From NCBI RefSeq assembly GCF_048270095.1, contig NZ_JBLWTL010000015.1:1-64000 (forward strand): a stretch of 64,000 nucleotides of DNA, in the 5' to 3' direction. Positions 25,483 through 34,701 of this stretch are shown in pieces. Within the stretch, counting starts at the first letter, position 1. Each line of letters opens with the position of its first letter. Both the position numbers and the translations under genes were made by a program. The notes under the pieces were generated by a model, which made no database searches, had not been told where the DNA came from, and saw nothing but the letters and a program-made list of their open reading frames with translations. This stretch comes from Maricaulis sp048270095 (GTDB taxonomy: Bacteria > Pseudomonadota > Alphaproteobacteria > Caulobacterales > Maricaulaceae).

Positions 25483-26615
25483 CATCGGTTGATTTCGAGA
25501 GCGGCGCACGCGCCGCCGGAGCGGTCGCCTTTGCGATTGAACTCGATCGGGGTGGCCAGATCCGCTTTACCGGGGCACTCGAACCCTTCGGGCTGGAGCA
25601 GACCACATTCAACTGGAGCGCATTTTGCGCTCGGCTCGGCCCCGCCGACCATGCCAGGCTTGATGCGGCGCTTCGCGGCGACCAGCTCGACCTGCGTATC
25701 CGGCTGATCGGCGAGACGGGGGGCGTGGCCTATGTTCGCCTGCTCGGACGCCGCGTCGGCGGACAAAGATTTGAAGGCCTTATGACGCCCGCCGGCCTGA
25801 GCGGGGAGGGTGTATTGCGCATCCGTGAAGAACACGCCCTGGCCAATGCCGTCGCCGCCGGTGAAGTCATCGCCTGGTATCAGCCCATTATTGCCCTGGA
25901 GACCGGCCGCCTGGCAGGCTTCGAAGCGCTGGCGCGCTGGGAGCGCCCCGGCGTCGGCGTTCTGGCGCCGCAGGACTTCCTCGCCATGGCCGATGATCTC
26001 GACCTGCTCGACCGGATCAGTACCGAAGTGCGGGCCTCGGCGATCGCCGACCTGTCGCTGTGGCGAACGGTTTGCGAGGGCGGCAGCGAGCTATTCGTCG
26101 CGGCCAATGCGACGGTGAGCGAATTGGTCTCGCCGGCATTCCCCGATGCCCTGCTGGAGGCCGTGCGCCAGGCGGAATTGCCCGCCGGGGCCTTCAAGCT
26201 CGAGATCGCCGAGACCGAAATCATGCGCGACCCCGATCTCGCTGCGGGTGTTATGGCGCGTCTGTCGGCCGGGGGTATCGCGCTGGCGCTGGATGATTTC
26301 GGTACCGGCTATTCATCGCTGGCCCGGCTGGAAATGCTGCCCTTCGATGTCGTCAAGATCGACCGCTATTTCGTCCGCGCCATGGCCGCCAATGAGAGCG
26401 CCGGCACAGTGGTGCAATCCGTGATCCAGCTGGCCCGGCATTTCGGCATGAAAGTCGTCGCCGAAGGCATTGAGAGCGCCGAGAGTGGGGACGGCCTGCG
26501 GGCGATGGGGTGTGATTTTGGCCAGGGCTATCGCTATGCCGGCGCCTTGGCCCCCGATCAGGCCCTGCTCGCCGTACGTCATGGGCTGGAAGGCCGCTTC
26601 CTGCCGCCGGCCTGA
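25479..26615 (+). CDS. EAL domain protein, probable cyclic-di-GMP phosphodiesterase
   Basis: The 378-residue product has an uncharacterised N-terminal part of about 110 residues and a complete EAL domain. Motif residues for catalysis are present: EAL at 149-151, ANATVSEL (metal asparagine), LEIAETE, ALDDFGTGYSSL, VVKIDRYFV, VVAEGIES and CDFGQGYRYAG. It should hydrolyse cyclic di-GMP to pGpG. No GGDEF domain and no membrane helix are seen, so it is probably soluble. It overlaps the GNAT gene by four bases, and its stop is 4 bases from that of convergent yqgE. Confidence 0.9.
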   Translation: MTSVDFESGARAAGAVAFAIELDRGGQIRFTGALEPFGLEQTTFNWSAFCARLGPADHARLDAALRGDQLDLRIRLIGETGGVAYVRLLGRRVGGQRFEGLMTPAGLSGEGVLRIREEHALANAVAAGEVIAWYQPIIALETGRLAGFEALARWERPGVGVLAPQDFLAMADDLDLLDRISTEVRASAIADLSLWRTVCEGGSELFVAANATVSELVSPAFPDALLEAVRQAELPAGAFKLEIAETEIMRDPDLAAGVMARLSAGGIALALDDFGTGYSSLARLEMLPFDVVKIDRYFVRAMAANESAGTVVQSVIQLARHFGMKVVAEGIESAESGDGLRAMGCDFGQGYRYAGALAPDQALLAVRHGLEGRFLPPA

Positions 26616-26619
26616 CGGG

Positions 26620-27207
26620 TCAGGCAGTGCCGGATGCACCCGACAAATGCTCGGGTGTGACGCCCAGTACAGCCAGCGCGTTTTCCCACTTCCCCTCGAT
26701 ATCCGTACTGAACACCAGCGCTTCATCAGCATCGGCGACCAGCCAGGCATTGGCCGCGAGCTCGTCCTCGAGCTGTCCCGAACCCCAGCCGGCATAGCCC
26801 AGCGCCAGCATCGCACAGCGCGGCGGCGTGTTCGAGGCCATCGCATCGAGCGCATCCTTGGTCGAGGACAGGCCGATATCGGCGGTCACGGCGAGCGTCG
26901 AATCAATGGTCTCGAAGTCATTGGTGTGCAGCACAAAACCGCGTTGCCGCTCGACCGGACCGCCCTGCAGGACCGGCCGGTCAATCGTGTCTTCGGTGGT
27001 CTCGACGCCGAGCTGTTTGAAGACTTCGGGCAGGCGCAATCCGTCGACGCGCTTGTTGAGCACGATGCCCATCGCGTGTTCCGCCGAGTGGTCACACATC
27101 AGGATCACCGAGTGGTCGAAGCGCGGGTCGCCAATGCCCGGGGAAGCGATCAGGAGTTTGCCGTTCAGGAAGCCGTCGGGCGGCGAATTTGAATCATCAC
27201 TGCTCAT
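26620..27207 (-). CDS. YqgE/AlgH family protein
   Basis: The 195-residue protein matches the YqgE/AlgH (UPF0301) family: GKLLIASPGIGDPRF near the start, VILMCDHSAEHAMGIVLNK, VLQGGPVERQRGFVLH and LALGYAGWGSGQLEDEL. The biochemical role of the family is unsettled; AlgH affects alginate production in Pseudomonas. The ATG has GAGG just upstream. It diverges from the peroxiredoxin gene across a 99-base gap. Confidence 0.93.
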   Translation of the reverse strand: MSSDDSNSPPDGFLNGKLLIASPGIGDPRFDHSVILMCDHSAEHAMGIVLNKRVDGLRLPEVFKQLGVETTEDTIDRPVLQGGPVERQRGFVLHTNDFETIDSTLAVTADIGLSSTKDALDAMASNTPPRCAMLALGYAGWGSGQLEDELAANAWLVADADEALVFSTDIEGKWENALAVLGVTPEHLSGASGTA

Positions 27208-27306
27208 AACCTCATGATGCAGCCAAAAAGGGGGATGCGTCCAGCCGCGTTCCCGCTATCTTGCCGTGCGCAATCGCGACTAGTCTTATCAGCAGGAGAA
27301 ACAGCC

Positions 27307-27789
27307 ATGACCATTTCGGTGGGAGATCGCATTCCGGACGCCAGCTTCATGACCATGACGGCGAGCGGCCCGAACCGGGTAAGTACGGACGATGTATTTG
27401 GCGGCAAGACCGTCGCGCTGTTCTCGGTGCCGGGCGCCTATACGCCGACCTGTTCGGCCAAGCACCTGCCGGGCTTTGTCGAGCACGCCGCTGAGATCAA
27501 GGGCAAGGGCGTCGACACGATTGCCTGCATGTCGGTCAATGATGTCTTTGTCATGAATGCCTGGGGCAAGGACCAGGGCGTGGGTGAAGACGTCATGATG
27601 CTGGCTGATGGCAATGGCGATTTCGCCAAGGCCCTTGGTCTGGAAATGGACGGCACCGGCTTTGGCATGGGCACGCGCGCGCAGCGCTTCTCCCTGATCG
27701 CCAGGGATGGTGTTGTCGCTGAATTGAATGTCGAGGCGCCGGGTGAATTCAAGGTGTCGTCGGCCGATCATATCCTCGGCCAGCTCTAG
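27307..27789 (+). CDS. peroxiredoxin, Prx5 (AhpE/PrxII-like) type
   Basis: This 160-residue thiol peroxidase has the active-site block VPGAYTPTCSAKH with peroxidatic Cys49 and the PxxxTxxC arrangement. Later, ARDGVVAELNVE is typical of the Prx5 group, which reduces hydroperoxides with glutaredoxin or thioredoxin. Absence of the C-terminal domain of 2-Cys AhpC supports Prx5. The start at 27307 has GGAG 8 bases upstream; an earlier in-frame ATG near 27214 is unlikely. Confidence 0.93.
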   Translation: MTISVGDRIPDASFMTMTASGPNRVSTDDVFGGKTVALFSVPGAYTPTCSAKHLPGFVEHAAEIKGKGVDTIACMSVNDVFVMNAWGKDQGVGEDVMMLADGNGDFAKALGLEMDGTGFGMGTRAQRFSLIARDGVVAELNVEAPGEFKVSSADHILGQL

Positions 27790-27852
27790 TCTGGGTTGAG
27801 GCATAACGGACCGGGCAATCGCCCGGTCCGAAACGGCCAAGGGAGGGCTCTC

Positions 27853-28785
27853 ATGGAACTCATCGTCACCGGCGTATTGCTGATGCTGGCACTGGCGGTT
27901 ATCGCCTCGGTCATCAAGACCGTGCCGCAGGGCAAGGAATTCACCGTCGAGCGCTTCGGGCGTTTCACGCGGACCCTCAAGCCCGGTCTCCATTTCATCA
28001 TGCCGTTCATCGATGGCGTCGGCTATAAAATGAATATGCGCGAGCGCGTCCTCGACGTGCCCAACCAGGATGTCATCACCAAGGACAACGCGACCGTCTC
28101 GGTCGATGCGGTGATCTTCATCCAGGTGCTTGATGCGCCGCGCGCGGCGTATGAGGTCGACAATCTTGATTTCGCAATCCTCAACCTCTGCCTGACCAAT
28201 GTCCGGACCGTGATCGGTTCGATGGATCTCGATGAGACCCTGTCGAAGCGCGATGAGATCAATGCCCGCCTGCTGATGGTGCTCGATTCAGCGACCAATC
28301 CCTGGGGCGTCAAGGCGACCCGGATAGAGATCCGCGATCTGTCGCCGCCCCATGACATCACCGAAGCGATGGCGCGGCAAATGAAGGCCGAGCGCCTGAA
28401 ACGTGCCGAGATTCTCGAGGCAGAAGGGTCCAAGCAATCGGCGATCCTGCGCGCCGAGGGCGAGAAGGAAGCCGCGATCCGTGAGGCCGAAGGCCGCCGG
28501 GAAAGTGCCTTTCTGGACGCTGAAGCGCGCGAGCGTGAAGCCGAAGCCGAGGCCAAGGCGACCGAGCTGGTCTCCAACGCTATCGCTGCCGGCGATGTCT
28601 CCGCGATCAATTACTTCCTGGGCCAGAAATATATCGAGGCCTTTGGCAAGCTGGCGACCAGCGAGCAGCAACGCACCGTCATCATCCCGGCCGAATTCTC
28701 GAATATCCTCAGCACGATCACCGGGGTCGGCGAGCTCGGCAAGGCGGCACACGAAGCGATCCGCGAGACGACCCGCAAGCCGTAA
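27853..28785 (+). CDS. SPFH/Band 7 (stomatin-like, QmcA type) protein
   Basis: The 310-residue product has one N-terminal membrane helix (residues 3-22) and then the SPFH domain with TVPQGKEFTVERFGRF, GLHFIMPFID and NQDVITKDNATVSVDAVIF. A charged Ala/Glu-rich coiled coil follows (about residues 180-240). These proteins form large membrane microdomain assemblies. The next gene is NfeD-like, 27 bases on, the standard partner pairing. GGGAGGG precedes the ATG. Confidence 0.93.
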   Translation: MELIVTGVLLMLALAVIASVIKTVPQGKEFTVERFGRFTRTLKPGLHFIMPFIDGVGYKMNMRERVLDVPNQDVITKDNATVSVDAVIFIQVLDAPRAAYEVDNLDFAILNLCLTNVRTVIGSMDLDETLSKRDEINARLLMVLDSATNPWGVKATRIEIRDLSPPHDITEAMARQMKAERLKRAEILEAEGSKQSAILRAEGEKEAAIREAEGRRESAFLDAEAREREAEAEAKATELVSNAIAAGDVSAINYFLGQKYIEAFGKLATSEQQRTVIIPAEFSNILSTITGVGELGKAAHEAIRETTRKP

Positions 28786-28812
28786 GTGGCGAATTGAAAA
28801 CGGAGGTCAGTG

Positions 28813-29277
28813 ATGGATTTTTTATTATCCCTGCTTGAGCGTCTGAATCTGTGGATCTGGTGGGCCTTCGCAGGCCTCTTCCTGATCGGCGAGGTGCTGA
28901 CCGGGACAACATTTCTGCTATGGCCCGCCGCGGCGGCCGTCCTGACCGGTGTGCTCGCGCTGGACATGCTCGGCACGAGCTGGCCTGTCCAGCTGAGCGT
29001 GTTCGCGATATTGACGCTTGTGCTCGTGTGGGCAGGCGATCGCTGGGTGCGCCCGGCCATGAATCGCGGCGATCAGAGCGGCCTCAATGACCGCGCTGCG
29101 CGGATGGTCGGCCAGCGCGTTGTGGTCGTCAGTGACTTCTCAACAGGCCGTGGCCGCGTGCATTTTGATGATGGCGAATGGGGGGCACAGACCCTCGACG
29201 GATCGGACCCTGTCCGCGACAGCCATGTGATTATCGACGAGGTCAGGGGAGCGACACTCATCGTCCATCCAGCCTGA
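28813..29277 (+). CDS. NfeD family membrane protein
   Basis: The 154-residue product has three hydrophobic segments in the first 85 residues, then a small OB-fold-like C-terminal domain containing ARMVGQRVVVVSDFSTGRGRV and a DGEWGAQ motif. This is the short NfeD form without the protease domain, found with SPFH genes. It is thought to act with the neighbouring stomatin-like protein in membrane quality control. GGAGG lies 6 bases before the ATG at 28813; a GTG directly in front is an alternative start. Confidence 0.92.
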   Translation: MDFLLSLLERLNLWIWWAFAGLFLIGEVLTGTTFLLWPAAAAVLTGVLALDMLGTSWPVQLSVFAILTLVLVWAGDRWVRPAMNRGDQSGLNDRAARMVGQRVVVVSDFSTGRGRVHFDDGEWGAQTLDGSDPVRDSHVIIDEVRGATLIVHPA

Positions 29278-29375
29278 TCCCGCAGGCCGGTTCATGCGCC
29301 GTAAACCCTGACCATGCAGGATGAACCGTTATATCGCTGCAGGGGAATCCCGCCGCGAGGGAAAGCGGAGCGGGC

Positions 29376-32300
29376 ATGGAGCGGATCGAAGAGGACAGGC
29401 GCGTCGCAGCGCTGCACGAACTCAACCTCCTGGATACGGGGCCGGAGGACGGATTCGATTCGATCACCAAACTGGCCGTTACCCTGACTGGCGCCTCGAT
29501 GGCCGCGATTTCGCTGGTTGATCGCGAGCGCCAATGGTTCAAGTCGAGCGTCGGTCTGGATGTCAGCGAGATGCCGCGCGACATCACCTTCTGCAATCAT
29601 GCGATCCGCCAGGCCAAGACGCTCTACGTACCCGATGCGCGCCTGGACGATCGGTTCAAGAATAATCCGCTGGTCGCGGGCGAGCCTCATCTGCGCGGCT
29701 ATGCCGGCGTGCCGTTGCAGGTCGAAAACGGCTACCGGATCGGGACGCTTTCGGTGTTTCACGATCAGCCGTTCGAGTTTGACAGCATGATGCTGCAACA
29801 ACTCAGCGTGTTGGCGCGGGTCGTGGAAGAACAGATCCGGACACGCAGCCAGAGCGCCGAGGCGCGGCGCGCCAATCAACTGCTCGCCGATATTGCCGCG
29901 ATTCAGCGCGAATACATGACCGATGACTCGTCGATTGATCAGGCTTTCGACCATTTACTCGCCGCGGCGCTGGAATTCACCGACAGCACGGTGGGCTTTA
30001 TTGGCGAAATCGTCGAAGACGGGAGCGGGCGCTATCTCAAGACCCAGGCCATCAGCGATATCGGGGTTGGCGCGGATGCCGGCGAAGGCCGCCCGGCGTC
30101 GCTGGAACTTCGCGATCTCGACACGATTATCGGGCACACGATCAAGACCGGGCAATTGGTGATCGCCAACGACCCGGCGCAGGATTCGCGGGGCCGGAAG
30201 ATTGTCGAAGCCCTGCCGCCACTCCAGGCCTATCTGGGTGTGCCGCTGCTGGAACAGGGCAAGCTCGTCGCCATGATCGGGATCGCCAATCGACCCGGCG
30301 GCTATTGCAAAGACCTGGTCGGGGCGTGCGAGCCGCTTTTCGTCACGGCCAGCAATCTCATCCGGGCCCGCCGCACGGAAGTGGCGCGAGACCGGGCGTT
30401 GGCCGAACTGGCCTTGAGCAAGGGACGCTATGATCTCGCTATCGCTGGCAGCGCGTCGGGGATCTGGGAAATTGATTTTGAAGGGGGCAGCATGTTCGCC
30501 TCCGAGCGTTTGCGCGAACTGGTCGAACGCTCGCCGGGCGACCCGGCAGCGAGCGGCAAAGTCGATCTGCGGGACATGAATGAGTTCTTCGACCGGGTGC
30601 ATGAGAAGGATCGGTCGCGGGTCCAGGCCGCGCTGCGCGCCCACCTCGTGGATCGCATACCTTACGCCCTCGAATATGATTTCCGGCACAGCGCCGGGCA
30701 TTATCTGCGCGTGTTCGCGTGCGGACAGGCTGAGTGGGACGAGGCCGGACAGGCGATCCGGATGGCCGGGTCGATCGAGGACATTACCGAGCGTTCGCTC
30801 CTGATTGCTGAACGCGAAAGCACTGCGGCCCGCCTCGCCGAGGTGACCAAGCTTGGCGGTATCGGCAGCTGGGAAGTCAATCTCGATGCCGACACGGTGT
30901 TGTGGGATCCGATGACCCGAAAGATCCATGAAGTCGGGGACGACTATCTGCCCGATCTTGCCAGCGCGGTCGAATTCTATCCGCCCGCGGCCCGCGAAAT
31001 CCTTGAGGCCACTATCAGTCGGGCGATCAATCTCGGTGAGGCCTGGGACCTGGAACTCCCCTTCGTCACGGCCCGGGGCAATCATGCCTGGGTGCGTGCT
31101 GTCGGACGCGCCATTGCGGTTGATGGTCACGTCACCAAACTGGTCGGCTCTTTCCAGGATATAACCCGCCGGCGGGCCCGCGAGGAAGAGGCCCAATCTC
31201 TCTCGACGCGTCTCGCGGTCGCGCTTGACGCGTCCAATCTCGGCGTCTGGGAATATGACACCCGGACCCGGATAAACACCGGCGACGAGCGCATGATGGC
31301 CCTGCTCGGGCGCTCAGGGCAGGTATCCCTGACATTTGACGAGTGGGCCGCCGCGATCCATCCCGACGACCGCGAGGCGATCATCGCCGGCACCCGTACG
31401 GCGATGGAGGTGGGAACGGAATTTTCCCACGCCTACCGGATTGTCCGTCCGGATGGCTCAGTCCGGCATGTCCGGTCACGCGGCTTGTTGTGCGAACGGC
31501 TCGATGGCAGCGCGACGGTGATCGGCGTGACCGATGATGTCACAGATGACGTCCAACGGGCCGAGGAACTCGATCGCCAGCGTGCCCTGGCGGAGTCCGC
31601 CAGCCAGGCCAAATCGCAATTCCTGACCAATATGAGCCATGAAATCCGCACGCCGCTCAATGGCGTTCTGGGCACTTCGCAATTGCTCCAGCTGACGTCC
31701 TTGTCAGATCAGCAGGCGCACTATGTCCGGACATTGCAAACATCCGGCGAAGCCTTGCTCGAACTGGTCGAGGACATTCTCGACATCTCCAAGATTGAAT
31801 CCGGAACCGTACAGCTCGCTGAGGAGGCATTCGAGGTCCTGCCCGTTGTCGAATCGATCATGGACATGCTCGAGAGCCTGGCACGCCGAAAGGCGATCAC
31901 GATCTGTTTCGAGCCGGCACCGGGTTTGCCGCAACGGGTTGTCGGCGACCAGAAGCGATTGCGTCAGGTTCTCATCAATATCATCGGCAATGCCGTGAAA
32001 TTCACCAGCGAAGGCTCGGTCACCATTCAGGTCGAGCCCCGGGCCGACAGCCGGATCCGGTTCTGCATCACGGATACCGGCCCGGGAATCGCGGCCGATC
32101 AGCTGGAGCGGGTCTTTGATCGTTTCGCCCAGGTCGACGCCTCGCTGACCCGCCAGCACGGCGGCAGCGGGCTTGGACTGGCAATCTGCCGTGATCTCGT
32201 CCGGCTTGCCGGCGGTGAAATCGGCGTGCGCAGCCAGCTGGGCGAGGGTGCGGTATTCTGGTTCGAACTGCCGCTGCCTCCGGCTGAAGGCTCGGCTGTG

Positions 32301-32732
32301 GTCCCCGTGTCCGCTCCTGCCAAGCTGGCCCGGCCTGGTGTCCGACGCCCAGGGCCGGCGCGGATTCTGGTCGTTGATGACGTGATGACGAACCGTCTCG
32401 TGGCCTCAGCATTGGTCGAGAATGCCGGCCATCAGGTCAGGCTTGCAGGCAATGGACGCGAAGCGATCGATGCGCTCGACAGCGACCGGTTCGACGCCAT
32501 CCTGATGGATATTCAGATGCCCGTGATGTCTGGCGATGAAGCGATCCAGTGTATCCGGGCCAGCGGCAAGCCCTACTCCACGATCCCGATCTATGCCGTG
32601 ACGGCTGATGCCACCAGGGGAGCCCGCGAGCACTATCTCGAGATCGGTGCCACCGGCTATCTCTCGAAACCACTGGACATCAAGGCAATATCCGCCGCAC
32701 TGGACGAGGTCTTGCGCGGCGCGATGCATTGA
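29376..32732 (+). CDS. hybrid sensor histidine kinase, GAF-GAF-PAS-PAS-PAS-HisKA-HATPase-REC
   Basis: The 1118-residue protein has two N-terminal GAF domains (about 20-155 and 180-330), three PAS domains (about 345-470, 480-600 and 612-735), a HisKA segment with SHEIRTPLNG (phospho-acceptor His755), an HATPase domain with NIIGNAVKF, DTGPGI and GGSGLGLAI (about 855-975), and a C-terminal receiver (about 994-1115) with VVDD and LMDIQMP (Asp1045). There is no signal peptide or membrane helix, so it senses a cytoplasmic cue. No response regulator or Hpt gene is adjacent, so it is an orphan whose output partner is encoded elsewhere. Domain limits are by eye. Confidence 0.93.
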   Translation: MERIEEDRRVAALHELNLLDTGPEDGFDSITKLAVTLTGASMAAISLVDRERQWFKSSVGLDVSEMPRDITFCNHAIRQAKTLYVPDARLDDRFKNNPLVAGEPHLRGYAGVPLQVENGYRIGTLSVFHDQPFEFDSMMLQQLSVLARVVEEQIRTRSQSAEARRANQLLADIAAIQREYMTDDSSIDQAFDHLLAAALEFTDSTVGFIGEIVEDGSGRYLKTQAISDIGVGADAGEGRPASLELRDLDTIIGHTIKTGQLVIANDPAQDSRGRKIVEALPPLQAYLGVPLLEQGKLVAMIGIANRPGGYCKDLVGACEPLFVTASNLIRARRTEVARDRALAELALSKGRYDLAIAGSASGIWEIDFEGGSMFASERLRELVERSPGDPAASGKVDLRDMNEFFDRVHEKDRSRVQAALRAHLVDRIPYALEYDFRHSAGHYLRVFACGQAEWDEAGQAIRMAGSIEDITERSLLIAERESTAARLAEVTKLGGIGSWEVNLDADTVLWDPMTRKIHEVGDDYLPDLASAVEFYPPAAREILEATISRAINLGEAWDLELPFVTARGNHAWVRAVGRAIAVDGHVTKLVGSFQDITRRRAREEEAQSLSTRLAVALDASNLGVWEYDTRTRINTGDERMMALLGRSGQVSLTFDEWAAAIHPDDREAIIAGTRTAMEVGTEFSHAYRIVRPDGSVRHVRSRGLLCERLDGSATVIGVTDDVTDDVQRAEELDRQRALAESASQAKSQFLTNMSHEIRTPLNGVLGTSQLLQLTSLSDQQAHYVRTLQTSGEALLELVEDILDISKIESGTVQLAEEAFEVLPVVESIMDMLESLARRKAITICFEPAPGLPQRVVGDQKRLRQVLINIIGNAVKFTSEGSVTIQVEPRADSRIRFCITDTGPGIAADQLERVFDRFAQVDASLTRQHGGSGLGLAICRDLVRLAGGEIGVRSQLGEGAVFWFELPLPPAEGSAVVPVSAPAKLARPGVRRPGPARILVVDDVMTNRLVASALVENAGHQVRLAGNGREAIDALDSDRFDAILMDIQMPVMSGDEAIQCIRASGKPYSTIPIYAVTADATRGAREHYLEIGATGYLSKPLDIKAISAALDEVLRGAMH

Positions 32733-32744
32733 TCCGACAGGCGC

Positions 32745-33194
32745 TCAGCGCTTGTTGGCCCGTGCCTCGCTCAAGCCCTGGCGTGCCAGTTCATCGGCGC
32801 GCTCATTGCCCGGATCGCCGGTATGGCCGCGCACCCAGCGCCAGTCGATCTTGTGGCTCTGTGCCAGCACATCGAGGCGTTGCCAGAGATCGACATTCTT
32901 GACCGGTTTCTTGTCAGCTGTCTTCCAGCCGCGTTTCTTCCAGCCATGGATCCATTTCATGATCCCGTCGCGCAGATAGCTGCTGTCGGTGATCAGGATG
33001 ATGTCGTGATGATTGGCCTTCATCGCCTCTAGCGCCTGGATCGCCGCCATCATCTCCATGCGGTTATTCGTGGTATCGGCCTCGCCGCCGCAGATCTCCT
33101 TGCGGTGTCCATTCCATTCCAGAATCGCGCCCCAGCCGCCCGGGCCGGGATTGCCGGAACAGGCGCCGTCGGTATGGATCGTCACTGTGCTCAT
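32745..33194 (-). CDS. rnhA: ribonuclease HI
   Basis: RNase HI cleaves the RNA strand of RNA-DNA hybrids. The 149-residue length is standard. The acidic catalytic set is visible: Asp9 in HTDGACSGNPG, Glu in NNRMEMMAAI, Asp in LITDSSYLRDG and Asp in GNERADELA, with the RGHTGDPGN histidine loop. The start at 33194 (MSTVTIHTDG) is chosen over an upstream ATG at 33230, which overlaps the preceding gene. It follows ispH and a DUF1801 gene on the same strand, 7 bases after the latter. Confidence 0.97.
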   Translation of the reverse strand: MSTVTIHTDGACSGNPGPGGWGAILEWNGHRKEICGGEADTTNNRMEMMAAIQALEAMKANHHDIILITDSSYLRDGIMKWIHGWKKRGWKTADKKPVKNVDLWQRLDVLAQSHKIDWRWVRGHTGDPGNERADELARQGLSEARANKR

Positions 33195-33201
33195 CTCGGG
33201 C

Positions 33202-33627
33202 TCATTTCGGGTATTTCCGCGCCATATCATCGAGGCCAGCCTGGATCAGCTCTTCCAGGACATCCATGTCCACATCCGCCAGCTTGGTGATGTAGAGACA
33301 GGACTTGCCCTCCTTGAACTTGCCAAGCCGGTCGAGAATGAGGGTGTAATTGGCATAACCCGGGATGATGTAGATCACCTGTCCGGACTTGCGCGGCGAG
33401 AAGCCGGTGCGCATGAAATCGCCTTCGCGCCCGCTTTCATACCGGTAGTGATACTGGCCAAACCCGATCATCGACGGCCCCCACATGCGGGGCTCTTCGC
33501 CACTCAGCCGGCGCATCATCTCCAGCAGGACTCGTGCATCAGCCTGGCGCACCTTGTGTTCCACGGTAGCGATATAGGCTTCCGGGTCGATTTCGGTCGG
33601 TTGCGTCTTGTTCTCGGAATCGCTCAT
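33202..33627 (-). CDS. DUF1801 domain protein
   Basis: The 141-residue protein has the DUF1801 pattern: RQADARVLLEMMRRLSGEEP, MWGPSMIGFGQYHYRYESGR, then GFSPRKSGQVIYII and a C-terminal LGKFKEGKSCLYI followed by ELI. These small proteins resemble the phage/iron-chaperone-like YdhG fold; function is unknown. It lies 4 bases after ispH and 7 bases before rnhA, so the three form an operon. Confidence 0.85.
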   Translation of the reverse strand: MSDSENKTQPTEIDPEAYIATVEHKVRQADARVLLEMMRRLSGEEPRMWGPSMIGFGQYHYRYESGREGDFMRTGFSPRKSGQVIYIIPGYANYTLILDRLGKFKEGKSCLYITKLADVDMDVLEELIQAGLDDMARKYPK

Positions 33628-33631
33628 CGGG

Positions 33632-34579
33632 TCAGGCCACCACGCGCGGAAGTTTGAAAATCACGTCTTCATCGGTCACGCGAATATCCTTCTGGTCGAC
33701 GTCATAGCGCTCGCGGAAAGCGGCGATCAGGCCCTCGACCAGATCCTCCGGCGCCGAGGCACCGGCCGTGATGCCGACGGTTCCGATCGGGCCAATGGCG
33801 GCCCAGTCGACATCCTCGGCGCTGGAGATCAGTTGCGCGCGCGCGGCACCGGCGCGTTTGGCGACTTCGACCAGGCGGACCGAATTGGACGAATTGGGCG
33901 CCCCGATCACGAAAACAATATCGCAATTGGGCGCCAGCGCCTTGACGGCCGACTGACGATTGGTCGTGGCATAGCAGATATCTTCCTTGTGCGGGGCCTC
34001 GATCTGCGGGAAGCGCGTCTGCAAGGCGGCCACGATGGCAGACGTGTCATCGACCGACAGCGTCGTCTGGGTGACGAAGGCCAGGCGCGAGGCATCCTGT
34101 GGTGCGAACTGCATCGCGTCCTCGACGGTCTCGATCAGCGCGATCGCGCCGTCCGGCAATTGTCCCATCGTGCCGACGACCTCGGGATGGCCGGCATGGC
34201 CGATCAACACGATCTCGCGCCCATTGGCATGCAGCCGCTGGGCCTCGACATGAACCTTGGACACCAGCGGGCAGGTGGCATCGACATAGATGAGATTGCG
34301 TCGTGCGGCCTCTTCCGGGACCTGTTTGGGGACGCCATGAGCGGAAAACACCACCGGGCGGTCATCGGGACACTGATCGAGCTCCTCAACGAAAACCGCG
34401 CCGAGCGCTTCGAGTCGCTCCACGACATGGCGGTTGTGGACGATCTCGTGGCGCACATAGACCGGGGCGCCAAAGCGCTCCAGCGCCCGTTCAACGATCT
34501 GAATCGCGCGGTCGACACCGGCGCAAAACCCACGCGGGGCAGCCAGCAGGACAGTCAGGGGTGGGCGATTGCCGCTCAT
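33632..34579 (-). CDS. ispH: 4-hydroxy-3-methylbut-2-enyl diphosphate reductase
   Basis: IspH is the last enzyme of the MEP isoprenoid pathway and uses a [4Fe-4S] cluster to form IPP and DMAPP. The three cluster cysteines are visible in RGFCAGV (Cys19), DATCPLV and EDICYATTNRQ. The substrate-binding HNRHVV, the catalytic glutamate region and VIGAPNSSNSVRL are also intact. The start at 34579 gives 315 residues; a start at 34615 would add 12. First gene of the ispH-DUF1801-rnhA operon. Confidence 0.97.
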   Translation of the reverse strand: MSGNRPPLTVLLAAPRGFCAGVDRAIQIVERALERFGAPVYVRHEIVHNRHVVERLEALGAVFVEELDQCPDDRPVVFSAHGVPKQVPEEAARRNLIYVDATCPLVSKVHVEAQRLHANGREIVLIGHAGHPEVVGTMGQLPDGAIALIETVEDAMQFAPQDASRLAFVTQTTLSVDDTSAIVAALQTRFPQIEAPHKEDICYATTNRQSAVKALAPNCDIVFVIGAPNSSNSVRLVEVAKRAGAARAQLISSAEDVDWAAIGPIGTVGITAGASAPEDLVEGLIAAFRERYDVDQKDIRVTDEDVIFKLPRVVA

Positions 34580-34701
34580 CGGGTTCAGTTCTCCATCAGC
34601 GATACCGTTGCGCACGTCTCGTACGCATCGTATGACCGTCCTAACAAAGGGGCTTGGCGCTATCCAGAGGCCGGGCGGGTATTCAAGTCAGGTAATGCAC
34701 T

